Below, one piece after another: positions 26,412 to 33,593 of a DNA stretch of 64,000 nucleotides. Location of the stretch: positions 6,820,001 through 6,884,000 of the forward strand of contig NZ_CP108677.1 in NCBI RefSeq assembly GCF_035994945.1, in the 5' to 3' direction. Position 1 is the stretch's first letter. Every line of letters begins with the position of its first letter. The notes under the pieces were generated by a model. It was not told where the DNA came from, did not search any database, and was given only the letters and a program-made list of their open reading frames with translations. Made by a program: the position numbers and the translations under genes. This DNA is from Streptomyces sp. NBC_01216 (GTDB lineage Bacteria; Actinomycetota; Actinomycetes; Streptomycetales; Streptomycetaceae).

Positions 26412-27062
26412 ATGATCGAGACCATCGCTTTCGACATCGGCGAGACCCTCGTCCGCGACGACCGCTACTGGGCATCGTGGGCCGACTGGCTTGATACACC
26501 CCGCCACACCGTGTCCGCGCTCGTCGGCGCAGTCGTTGCCCAGGGCCGCGACAACGCCGACGCCCTCCGCCTTATCCGCCCCGGCCTCGACGTCCGCGCC
26601 GAGTACGCAGCCCGCGAGGCCGCCGGACGCGGCGAGCACCTCGACGAGACCGACCTGTACGACGACGTACGCCCAGCGCTCGCCGAACTGCGCAGCCTCG
26701 GCGTCCGTGTCGTCATCGCCGGCAACCAGACCGTGAAGGCCGCGCAACTGCTGCGGGCCCTCGACCTCCCGGCCGACCTCATTGCCACGTCGGGGGAGTG
26801 GGGCTGCGCGAAACCGTCCTACGAGTTCTTCGCCCGGGTCCTGGCAGCGAGCAGCAGCGCCCCGTACGCCACGCTCTACGTCGGTGACCACCCGATCAAC
26901 GATGTCTACCCGGCGCGCGCGGCGGGGCTGCTGACGGCGCATCTGCGGCGCGGCCCGTGGGGCTGCCTGTGGGCGGACGACCCCGAGGTCGTGGCGGCGG
27001 CCGACTGGAGAGCTGGCTCCCTCGGCGACCTGATCGCGATCGTCCGTGAGCAGAACGGATAG
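26412..27062 (+). CDS. HAD-superfamily hydrolase
   Basis: The product has 216 residues with HAD motifs in order: FDIGETLV (residues 7-14) with the nucleophile aspartate, VIAGNQ at about 102 as motif II, CAKPSYEFF at about 137 with the motif III lysine, and VGDHPINDV at about 160 as motif IV. In motif I the second aspartate is replaced by glycine, and motif II lacks the usual Ser or Thr; both are seen in a common actinobacterial HAD group, so activity may differ from classical phosphatases. A hairpin follows. It sits in the accessory part of the prophage between the lysis genes and attachment site; its substrate is unknown. Confidence 0.8.
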   Translation: MIETIAFDIGETLVRDDRYWASWADWLDTPRHTVSALVGAVVAQGRDNADALRLIRPGLDVRAEYAAREAAGRGEHLDETDLYDDVRPALAELRSLGVRVVIAGNQTVKAAQLLRALDLPADLIATSGEWGCAKPSYEFFARVLAASSSAPYATLYVGDHPINDVYPARAAGLLTAHLRRGPWGCLWADDPEVVAAADWRAGSLGDLIAIVREQNG

Positions 27063-27069
27063 TCGGCTG

Positions 27070-27099
27070 GGCCCTGTTCGGCATATGCCGGGCAGGGCC
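27070..27099 (+). terminator. Hairpin terminator after the HAD gene
   Basis: GGCCCTG at 27,070-27,076 pairs with CAGGGCC at 27,093-27,099. The loop itself holds a perfect 12-base palindrome, CGGCATATGCCG (27,079-27,090). GATTTCGTTTG follows, giving a modest T-rich end. Confidence 0.65.
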
Positions 27100-27160
27100 G
27101 ATTTCGTTTGCTGAGGGTCGGCAGGCGGTACCGTTCGCGTGACGCCCGAATGGAGCCGGT

Positions 27161-28333
27161 ATGCCCACCGACACCCCTGACGAGGTAGGCAAGCGGATCG
27201 CCGCCACCCGCCAGTCCCGCCGCATGACCCAGAGTGCCCTCGCGCGCGCCTCGTACCTGTCGCTCGCCATGGTCAAATCGATCGAGGGGGGACGGCGGTC
27301 GCCATCCGACGCCACCCTCGAATCGATCGCCGCGGCGCTCGGTGTCGACGCCTCCAGGCTGGTCATCGGCCACAGCGGTACGGAACGCCGTGTGCACGCC
27401 GCTCTTCCCGAGCTGTCCGCAGTGCTCGCCGCGTACGACATCCCTCTCGGTCCTCCCCGCCGGACCGGCCTCGAGCTCGAGGCCGCCGTCGAGGAAGCCG
27501 CCGGCTGGCGCCTGGCCGCGCAGTACGGACGGATCGCCAGCGGGATCCCTGCGCTCCTCCAGGACACCCTCAGTCAGCTGCACGCGACGGGCCGGCCCGA
27601 AGCCGCGCGGCTTGTCGTCTCTGCCGCCCGGACAGCGGACGCTGTCGCCTACAAGCACGGTGCGCACGATCTGTCGGCCCGCCTGATCGACCTCATGCGC
27701 TGGGCGGCAGCGCGAGCGGACGACCCGCTGCTCACAGCGACCTGCGCCTATGTGCGCACCGAGACGTTCTTCGCGGCCAGCGCCTATCAGGCCGGGCTGC
27801 ACGCCCTGGAGATGGCCGTCGACGCGGCGCCGCCGCCGGACTCTTCCCGTACGGCCGCGGCGTCCGGCGCCCTGCACATGCGTGCCGCCGTCATCGCGGG
27901 ACGTGCTGGAGACGCGTCCACGGCCGGTGCTCACCTGGCCACCGCCCGACAGCTCGGGCAACGGGCGCCGGAGGGCGTGTATCAGGGGACGGCGTTCGGC
28001 CCGGACTCCGTGCGTATCCACGAGGTCTCCGTGGCCGTGAGCCTCGGAGGAGACCACGTGGGCCGGGCGTTGGACGTCGCAGAGGAATGGAAGCCGCCGG
28101 AGAACCTGCCTGATGAGCGCCGCAGCGGGTTCTACATCGAGCTCGCGCGCGCTCAGCTGTGGTCAGGGCTGCCTGGTGACGCCTTCGAGTCGCTGAAGGT
28201 CGCGCGGGCCATTGCGCCACAGCACACCCGGGAGCACCCGTGGGCGCGTGCCGACGCGACGACGCTGCGCCGCCTGAAGCGCGCGGACGCTGAGAGTCTC
28301 ACCAGCTTCGCCGAGTGGATCGGAGCGGTCTGA
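27161..28333 (+). CDS. XRE-family regulator with helical C-terminal sensor region
   Basis: The 390-residue product has an N-terminal helix-turn-helix (about 10-65) of the XRE type, with RMTQSALARASYLSLAMVKSIEGGRR and ESIAAALGVDASRL. The remaining 320 residues are almost wholly helical, rich in Ala, Arg and Leu, with spacing like tetratricopeptide repeats (about 110-380). This large group is widespread in Streptomyces and often controls a small gene next to it. Three tandem 9-base repeats lie between this gene and the next small zinc-type gene and are candidate binding sites. Confidence 0.85.
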   Translation: MPTDTPDEVGKRIAATRQSRRMTQSALARASYLSLAMVKSIEGGRRSPSDATLESIAAALGVDASRLVIGHSGTERRVHAALPELSAVLAAYDIPLGPPRRTGLELEAAVEEAAGWRLAAQYGRIASGIPALLQDTLSQLHATGRPEAARLVVSAARTADAVAYKHGAHDLSARLIDLMRWAAARADDPLLTATCAYVRTETFFAASAYQAGLHALEMAVDAAPPPDSSRTAAASGALHMRAAVIAGRAGDASTAGAHLATARQLGQRAPEGVYQGTAFGPDSVRIHEVSVAVSLGGDHVGRALDVAEEWKPPENLPDERRSGFYIELARAQLWSGLPGDAFESLKVARAIAPQHTREHPWARADATTLRRLKRADAESLTSFAEWIGAV

Positions 28334-28360
28334 CCTGCTCGGTCAAGGGATACAGGGGTG

Positions 28361-28387
28361 ACACCTTGTACACCTTGTGACCCTTGT
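28361..28387 (+). repeat. Three tandem 9-bp repeats, candidate operator
   Basis: ACACCTTGT occurs twice in tandem at 28,361-28,369 and 28,370-28,378, followed by GACCCTTGT at 28,379-28,387. The array lies 54 bases before the start of the small cysteine-rich gene. It may bind the XRE regulator encoded just upstream; this is inference. Confidence 0.6.
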
Positions 28388-28440
28388 CTGCACGCATCAT
28401 CGGTTCGTCGCAAGAGGAACGGACCGATGGGAGCGTTGCC

Positions 28441-28698
28441 ATGTCGGAAGCCGCACCGCCCCGTCAGGTCACCGGGCGTGTGAGTATCGCGCGTCTGCAC
28501 GGCAAGGCGTGTTTCTGCTGCGGGGCTGTAACCCGCGAGCTCGCGCCGGCGGGCGCCGTCGTCCTGCCTGGACGCAAGCGCGCATGGCCGATCGTCACCT
28601 GCGGGTGTTGTGACCGTCCCCTGATCTGCGACTCCCGTACGGCCCCTCACGAGACCCCGGCGACCGCGCACACGGCCCCGGGGCATGGCCAACGCTGA
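28441..28698 (+). CDS. Small cysteine-rich, probably zinc-binding protein
   Basis: The product has 85 residues from ATG 28441, with GGGAG upstream; a longer form from 28,384 would run through the repeat array. Two cysteine groups, CFCCG (about 23-27) and CGCC (about 53-56), are placed like a zinc ribbon. The rest is basic and short. Genes of this type commonly follow XRE regulators in Streptomyces. The biochemical role is unknown. Confidence 0.6.
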   Translation: MSEAAPPRQVTGRVSIARLHGKACFCCGAVTRELAPAGAVVLPGRKRAWPIVTCGCCDRPLICDSRTAPHETPATAHTAPGHGQR

Positions 28699-28713
28699 CA
28701 AGGAGCGTTCGAC

Positions 28714-29100
28714 GTGAAGCAAAGTACCGCCACTGAGGCCGAGTTCGCAGGCGAGTGCGACGTGCGCCCCCTCGACATCACCATCATGCGGAGCACGGCG
28801 CAGCGGACTCTCGCGCTGGGCGAGGCCCCGCCCCTGGCCGAAGACCTTGAGACGCTGACCAGCAGGCTGCGAGGCCACATCCAGCTGCTCCTGCCTGAGG
28901 TCCGCGGACTCATCAGCGCCCAGCCCGCGACCGACCAGCCCGCCATGGCCGCGCGGGTCGGCGTTGAGGAGGCGCACCGGCGGCTGACGACGACGAAGGG
29001 GTTCGGCCCGGACGCTGCGTACCGGCACGCTGCTCGCCTGGCCCGCTCGGTACACGCCCTGTGTGACCACTACGAGACGCTGAACCCGCCGATTCGCTGA
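28714..29100 (+). CDS. DUF6415-like small helical protein
   Basis: The protein is 128 residues and nearly all helical: LRGHIQLLLPEVRGL at about 55, GVEEAHRRL at about 85, HAARLARSVHALCDHYETL at the end. This pattern is typical of DUF6415, a Streptomyces family of unknown role found near XRE regulators. It follows the zinc-type gene by 15 bases, with AAGGAGCG upstream, so the two are likely co-transcribed. Confidence 0.55.
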   Translation: MKQSTATEAEFAGECDVRPLDITIMRSTAQRTLALGEAPPLAEDLETLTSRLRGHIQLLLPEVRGLISAQPATDQPAMAARVGVEEAHRRLTTTKGFGPDAAYRHAARLARSVHALCDHYETLNPPIR

Positions 29101-29201
29101 CCGGCACGACACCCAGGCGACCGCATTCGGGTCAAAGGTCGCACCCCATGAACGCTCGCCCCGGCCGGTGGACCGGAAGCCCCAGTCGGGGCGAGCTCGA
29201 A

Positions 29202-29233
29202 CGCCCCCGCCCCGGTACGCCGTGGCGGGGGCG
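29202..29233 (+). terminator. Perfect 10-bp hairpin in a non-coding gap
   Basis: CGCCCCCGCC at 29,202-29,211 pairs with GGCGGGGGCG at 29,224-29,233 across a 12-base loop. It lies in the 240-base gap between 29,100 and 29,341, which has no other convincing feature. No T-run follows. Confidence 0.55.
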
Positions 29234-29340
29234 TGCCGTCCGCAGTGCGCCACGGCACGTAGGACACCGCCCGGCCGAGCACCTCGCCAGGAATCCGGCC
29301 GGGCGGCCACCACCCATCGGACAGCAACAGGAGGCAGCGC

Positions 29341-29829
29341 TTGAGTACCACAACGACAGCTACCGCCAGGGACCCCCGGACACTCATCACCGCGGACGAG
29401 TTCTCCGGCGTCGCGGCCACGGTCTTGGACAACAACCCGGGGATGGATCCCGGCGACGCCGACCGCATCGTCGAAGAGGCCCTGAAGTTCGTGGCCGCCG
29501 CCGTCATGTTCCCCGGCGGCATGCGCCCGTCCCGCACTGTGGACGAGGGATGGCACGCGCTGATCCTCCACACCCTCGTCTACGCGCGGCTGTGCAAGGA
29601 CCTTGGCCTGTTCGTGCACCACGTGCCCGAGCGCCCCGACAGGAGCAGGCACAACCCCGGCGCCCTGGAGGAGACACAGTCGCGGATCGTGGCCGCCGGA
29701 TTCGCGGTGGACCGCACGCTGTGGCTGGGCCCGTCGAACGGCAGTGTCCCGGTCGCTGCCGAGTGCGAGCACACGAGCTGCGGTGACGCCAACTGCGAGC
29801 TGAACTGCTCGACCAGCCACCCCAACTGA
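29341..29829 (+). CDS. Glycine-rich-domain-like protein with cysteine tail
   Basis: The product has 162 residues from a TTG start, with AGGAGGC at about 29,328-29,334. The core TVDEGWHALILHTLVYARLC and FVHHVPE (about 65-105) resembles a Streptomyces group often named glycine-rich domain proteins, with a fixed W-H and H-H pattern that could hold a metal. The C-terminal 25 residues have four cysteines (CEHTSCGDANCELNC). The function is unknown. Confidence 0.6.
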   Translation: MSTTTTATARDPRTLITADEFSGVAATVLDNNPGMDPGDADRIVEEALKFVAAAVMFPGGMRPSRTVDEGWHALILHTLVYARLCKDLGLFVHHVPERPDRSRHNPGALEETQSRIVAAGFAVDRTLWLGPSNGSVPVAAECEHTSCGDANCELNCSTSHPN

Positions 29830-29853
29830 CCACAGCTGACTACGCTGACAGCC

Positions 29854-30084
29854 GTGAGCACCCAGTGGCAGAGCCCCGAATACGGCAACCTGATCGGTCA
29901 CCTGGCCGGCCTCCGGCGTCAGCGCCGGTTCCTGTCCACTCGCAGAGGGCCGGGCCGGTGCCGTAGCTGTCACGGCACGCAGCGGGTCGTGATCGTGGAC
30001 GGAGGGCGCAACGTGACCTACAGCGAGCCGTGCCTCGCCTGCCGCGGTGAGGGGCGTCCGGAGACTGCGCGCCGCACAACGTGA
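29854..30084 (+). CDS. Small zinc-finger protein, DnaJ-CXXC-like
   Basis: The gene encodes 76 residues from a GTG. CRSCHG at about 36 and CLACRGEG at about 62 form two CxxCxG elements, as in the central zinc domain of DnaJ. The N-terminus is basic. TACGCT lies 7 bases before the start and could be a -10 box for a leaderless message. It may bind RNA, DNA or a partner protein. Confidence 0.5.
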   Translation: MSTQWQSPEYGNLIGHLAGLRRQRRFLSTRRGPGRCRSCHGTQRVVIVDGGRNVTYSEPCLACRGEGRPETARRTT

Positions 30085-30099
30085 CCGCACCCTTGTGTG

Positions 30100-30134
30100 G
30101 CGGCCCTGCCGGGTTCTGACTCAGGCAGGGCCGC
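30100..30134. terminator. Bidirectional 11-bp hairpin terminator
   Basis: GCGGCCCTGCC at 30,100-30,110 and GGCAGGGCCGC at 30,124-30,134 form a perfect stem. It lies between the converging zinc-finger gene and the GntR gene. Confidence 0.8.
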
Positions 30135-30146
30135 TCCTCGTTTCGG

Positions 30147-30416
30147 TCAGCTCTCCGCAGCCTCCGTAGGCTCCGGCTCGGGTGGCCGCAGGACGAACGT
30201 GCCCTTGCTCGGCAGTGTGACCACCAGGCCGCGTTCGCGGAGGGCCTGGACCGCCCGGCGCGCCGTGCCCGGGGCGACACCGTAGGCCGTGGCCATAGCC
30301 CGCTCGTTCGGCAGGCGTGCCCCGTAGGGAAGCTGGCCCGACCGGATCTCTGCCTCGACCTGGTCGGCCACGCGCATGTAGACGTACTGGAACTCGGCGC
30401 CCGGAAGATCGCTCAT
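30147..30416 (-). CDS. Small GntR-type regulator lacking an effector domain
   Basis: The 89-residue product is essentially a single winged helix: YVYMRVADQVEAEIRSGQL, LPNERAMATAYGVAPGTARRAVQALRERGLV, then SKGTFVL (about 10-75). Typical GntR proteins have a second ligand domain of 150 or more residues, which is missing. Short versions are common in Streptomyces mobile elements. Upstream, two CCTAT copies (30,425-30,429 and 30,436-30,440) are spaced one helical turn apart and could be its own operator. It is the last gene before the right attachment site. Confidence 0.8.
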   Translation of the reverse strand: MSDLPGAEFQYVYMRVADQVEAEIRSGQLPYGARLPNERAMATAYGVAPGTARRAVQALRERGLVVTLPSKGTFVLRPPEPEPTEAAES

Positions 30417-30539
30417 GGGCGGAACCTATGGCTCTCCTATACCCCCGGCGTCGGTAGGTGGCGACCTGGGGCGGCATGGAGCGGCCTGTAGCGGATGTTA
30501 GGGTTCCGCCGTGCGACGGCGCAGGTCGCACCCACAATC

Positions 30540-30580
30540 GCCCGTCCCGGGGCAGCTCCGGAAGACTCCCCGGGACGGGC
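30540..30580. terminator. Perfect 13-bp hairpin near the prophage end
   Basis: GCCCGTCCCGGGG at 30,540-30,552 pairs with CCCCGGGACGGGC at 30,568-30,580, with a 15-base loop. It is the first of two hairpins that insulate the prophage from host transcription. Confidence 0.82.
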
Positions 30581-30617
30581 TTCCATGTTCCCCCGGCCGG
30601 GTGCCCGCCGGGGAAGC

Positions 30618-30662
30618 GAAGAGCCCCGCTCGGCCGGATGTCTCCGGCCGGCGGGGCTCTTC
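30618..30662. terminator. Perfect 12-bp hairpin near the prophage end
   Basis: GAAGAGCCCCGC at 30,618-30,629 pairs with GCGGGGCTCTTC at 30,651-30,662. An inner GCCGGA/TCCGGC stem extends the structure. It lies just inside the attachment site. Confidence 0.82.
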
Positions 30663-30725
30663 GCGGTTCCGCACCCGATCCCGCGATGTACGTACCCTCT
30701 TACATTTCTCATCCCAGACGTGCAG
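30663..30725. other. Right prophage-host junction (attachment site) inside paaK
   Basis: Homology to phenylacetate-CoA ligase on the minus strand is good up to the codons for HVWDE (30,708-30,722) and then stops abruptly, replaced by phage-side sequence. A short inverted pattern, ATGTA...TACAT around a GTACGTAC core, lies at about 30,686-30,705. The shared core must lie near 30,700-30,715; its exact limits need the left junction, which is outside the window. Two hairpins lie on the phage side. Confidence 0.7.
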
Positions 30726-31712
30726 ACCTTCCTTGGTCTCCACGCACTCCTGGGCGACGCCTGGTCCCATCACCTCGGACAGTCCGTAGATGTCGACCGC
30801 GTCGATGGCGAACCGCTCCTCGATCTCGTGCCGCATCCGTTCCGTCCAGGGCTCGGCTCCGAAGATGCCGGTCCGCAAGGAGGTCGACCGAGGATCGACA
30901 CCCTGGCGTTCGAATTCGTCGAGCAGCGTGAGCATGTACGAGGGCGTGACCATGATGATCTCGGGCCGGAAGTCCTGGATCAGCCGGACCTGGCGGGAGG
31001 TCATGCCGCCGGAGGCCGGGACGACGGTGCAGCCGAGCCGCTCCGCGCCGTAGTGCGCGCCGAGACCGCCCGTGAAGAGGCCGTAGCCGTAGGCCACGTG
31101 GACCATCTGGCCGGGCCGGCCGCCCGCCGCGCGGAGGGACCGTGCCACCACGTCGGCCCAGACGTCCAGATCGTGGGCGGTGTAGCCGACGACGGTCGGC
31201 CGTCCGGTGGTACCGCTGGACGCGTGGACGCGCCGGACCCGCGACCGGTCGACGGCGAACATGCCGAACGGGTACTGCTCGCGCAGGTCCGCCTTGGTGG
31301 TGAAGGGGAAACGTGCGAGGTCGGCCAGGGAGCGGCAGTCGGAGGGGTGGAGTCCCGCCTTGTCGAAGGACCTCCGGTAGAAGTCCACGTTCTCGTACGC
31401 GTGGTGCAGCGTCGCTCGCAGCCGTTCCAGCTGGAGGGCCTCCAGCTCCGCGCGTCCGAGCCGCTCGCCACTGTCCAGCAGGTCCGTCATGGGCCGTGTG
31501 CTCCCGTCCTGTCGCCCCGGAACAGGCGACCGATCATTCGGTGGAGGTCTTCGGGGCCAGTACATCCACTCCGACCCGGTTCCTGGCAAGAGGCGGGCCC
31601 GGAATTTCCCGTCCACCCGGTACGGCCGTCACGTCCCGCCCGCCGGCCCGGTGTCCGCCGCGCCCGCGGAAAGTCGCTTGCGCGAGCCTGAACCCGGTGC
31701 TGCGGTCCTCGC

Positions 31713-33593
31713 ATGGATCTCCGCGCGACGCTCGCCGCACACGACCGCCGGCTACGTCGGGGGGCGCGCCCCGACGGGCCCGGCAGCCGCATCGAGCGCG
31801 ACGGGTCCGTCGTGCGTCAGACCGGGCCCGCACACGCCTGGAACGGCGTTCTCTGGTCCCGCGTCGACGAGACCGACGCGGACCGGGTCATCGCCGAACA
31901 GATCCGCCACTACGACGCCCTCGGACTCGCCTTCGAGTGGAAGGCGTACGGGCACGACGGCCCCGCCGATCTCGCCCGGCGCCTGCTCGCGGCCGGCTTC
32001 ACCGCCGGGGAGGAGGAGACCCTGATGGTCGCCGAGACCGCTCGGCTGACCCGGTCCGCCGTACTGCCCGAAGGCGTCGCACTGGTCCCGGTCACCGACG
32101 CGGCCGGCGTCGACCTGGTCGCCGAGGTCCACGAACGCGCCTTCGGCACGGACCGTTCGCACCTCGGCCGCCGCCTCCGCGAGCAGCTCGCGAGCGCGCC
32201 CGGCGAGGTCGCGGCGGTGCTCGCCACGGCCTACGGCGAGCCGGTCGCCGCCGCCCGCCTGGAGCTGTACCCCGGCACGGACTTCGCCGGTCTGTGGGGC
32301 GGCGGCACCGTGGACTCCTGGCGGAGCCGGGGGGTGTTCCGTGCCCTGGTCGCCTATCGCGCCCGCATCGCCGCCGCGCGCGGCCACCGCTACGTCCACG
32401 TCGACGCGGTGGACACCAGCCGGCCGATCCTCCTGCGCCTCGGCTTCGTCCCGCTCACGACCACGACGCCCTACGCGCACGCCCCCGTCCGTCCCGAGGG
32501 CCCCGGGCATCCGCCGGCATGCCGGAGGAGTTCGCCGGACCTCCTCGGCCGGTCCGGTTCAGGCGTGCGCGTTCCAGTGCGCGGGACGCTCGAGCCCCTG
32601 GGGCAGCCGGGTCGCCCGGTCGCCGCGCGCCGCGTTCAGCTGGGGCTGGGTGAGGAAGAGCGCGCCGGTCAGGTCCGCCCCCGACAGGTCGGCGTCCCTC
32701 AGGTCCGCGCCGATCAGGTCGGCCAGGGAGAGGTCCGCGCCGGAGAGGTCGGCCGCGATCAGCAGCGCGCCGCGCAGGTCGGCGCCGCGGAGCTTCGCCC
32801 CGCGCAGCCGGGCGCCCATCAGATCGGCGTTCCGGCGGTCCTTGGGCCTGCCGCCCGCCGCCGCCCGTGCCAGCGCGCTCGACCGGGCCAGCAGCGGATG
32901 GACCTCGGCCCGGACGTCCGTCAGGTCGAGTTTCTCGAGCAGGTCGGCGGAGCCCTGCGTGAGCCGCTCGACCCGGCTCAGGGCCCGGCGCAGCTCGTCG
33001 TGTACCGGACGGGCCGCGGGCAGGGCGAGCGCCTCGCCGAGATGGCGTGCGGTCTCCTGGAGGCGGAGCATCACCAGGAACACGCCGAACATCTGTTCCG
33101 AGGTCTCGGGCGCCTCGCGCCAGGAGACGCCGCCGAAGGTGACCTGCGAGACCTTCTGCCCCGCGCCGAAGCAGTCGAACACGGTGCACCCGGAGAAGCC
33201 ACTCGGGCGCAGTTTCGTGTGGATGCCGCAGCGGAAGTCCGTCCGGAGGTTGCCGCACGGCTCGCCGGGGGACTTGTCCCTCGCGAAGTCCGCGGACCTG
33301 GCGAAGGGGAGCGCCACACAGCAGAGCCCGAAGCAGTTCGCGCAGTCTCCGCGCAGGGGGTCGGACATGGCGGTGGGGTTCCTTCGCGGGTCGGGGATGG
33401 ATCTCCACCGTATCGCGCCGGTAGCCGCCGGTCCCGGGACCGTCTACGCCCCGGCGCCCTTCTCGGCCGCCACCGAGCGGGCCCAGCGGTAGTCGGCCTT
33501 GCCGCTGGGGGAGCGCTGGATCCGGTCCGCGAGCACCAGTCTGCGCGGGACCTTGTAGCCGGCGAGGCGGGCCCGGCAGTGCTCCTGCACTGA
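31713..33593 (+). CDS. GNAT acetyltransferase without a normal stop codon
   Basis: Residues 1-265 (to about 32,510) form an acetyltransferase with an N-terminal helper region and a GNAT core: EPVAAARLELYPG, then GGTVDSWRSRGVFRALVAYRARIAAARG as the acetyl-CoA loop, and ILLRLGFVPL near the end. Related proteins end about there. Here no in-frame stop occurs until 33,593, so the frame continues antisense through the whole pentapeptide gene with an arginine- and serine-rich sequence of no apparent merit. The supported coding part is therefore 31,713 to about 32,510. A lost stop or small indel is likely. Confidence 0.65.
   Translation: MDLRATLAAHDRRLRRGARPDGPGSRIERDGSVVRQTGPAHAWNGVLWSRVDETDADRVIAEQIRHYDALGLAFEWKAYGHDGPADLARRLLAAGFTAGEEETLMVAETARLTRSAVLPEGVALVPVTDAAGVDLVAEVHERAFGTDRSHLGRRLREQLASAPGEVAAVLATAYGEPVAAARLELYPGTDFAGLWGGGTVDSWRSRGVFRALVAYRARIAAARGHRYVHVDAVDTSRPILLRLGFVPLTTTTPYAHAPVRPEGPGHPPACRRSSPDLLGRSGSGVRVPVRGTLEPLGQPGRPVAARRVQLGLGEEERAGQVRPRQVGVPQVRADQVGQGEVRAGEVGRDQQRAAQVGAAELRPAQPGAHQIGVPAVLGPAARRRPCQRARPGQQRMDLGPDVRQVEFLEQVGGALREPLDPAQGPAQLVVYRTGRGQGERLAEMACGLLEAEHHQEHAEHLFRGLGRLAPGDAAEGDLRDLLPRAEAVEHGAPGEATRAQFRVDAAAEVRPEVAARLAGGLVPREVRGPGEGERHTAEPEAVRAVSAQGVGHGGGVPSRVGDGSPPYRAGSRRSRDRLRPGALLGRHRAGPAVVGLAAGGALDPVREHQSARDLVAGEAGPAVLLH
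32559..33368 (-). CDS. Pentapeptide-repeat protein with N-terminal cysteine cluster
   Basis: The 269-residue product begins with a cysteine-rich segment (residues 8-70: CANCFGLCC, GEPCGN, CGIHTKL, CTVFDCFG), which looks like a metal or iron-sulfur site. A helical part follows (about 75-170). The end holds about twelve A(D/N)LXX units (about 180-245), such as ADLRGALLIAADLSGADLSLADL, which fold as a right-handed quadrilateral helix. The whole architecture is common in Streptomyces, but its role is unknown. Some pentapeptide proteins mimic DNA. Confidence 0.8.
   Translation of the reverse strand: MSDPLRGDCANCFGLCCVALPFARSADFARDKSPGEPCGNLRTDFRCGIHTKLRPSGFSGCTVFDCFGAGQKVSQVTFGGVSWREAPETSEQMFGVFLVMLRLQETARHLGEALALPAARPVHDELRRALSRVERLTQGSADLLEKLDLTDVRAEVHPLLARSSALARAAAGGRPKDRRNADLMGARLRGAKLRGADLRGALLIAADLSGADLSLADLIGADLRDADLSGADLTGALFLTQPQLNAARGDRATRLPQGLERPAHWNAHA

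Larger units (their letters stand above)
30498..31490 (-). pseudogene. paaK: Phenylacetate-CoA ligase truncated by prophage insertion
   Basis: From ATG 31490 the first 261 codons are a clear PaaK: LRATLHHAYENVDFYRRSFDKAG, then the adenylation core SSGTTGRPTVVGYT (about 90-103), MVTPSYMLTLLDEF, and the EVMGPGVAQEC region that binds the phenylacetate adenylate. The enzyme normally has about 430 residues; here the C-terminal AMP-binding subdomain with its catalytic lysine is gone. The frame runs on for 69 codons of phage-side DNA to 30,498, making an unrelated arginine-rich tail. The lysogen should lack this enzyme unless a second copy exists. It lies beside an acyl-CoA degradation cluster. Confidence 0.88.
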
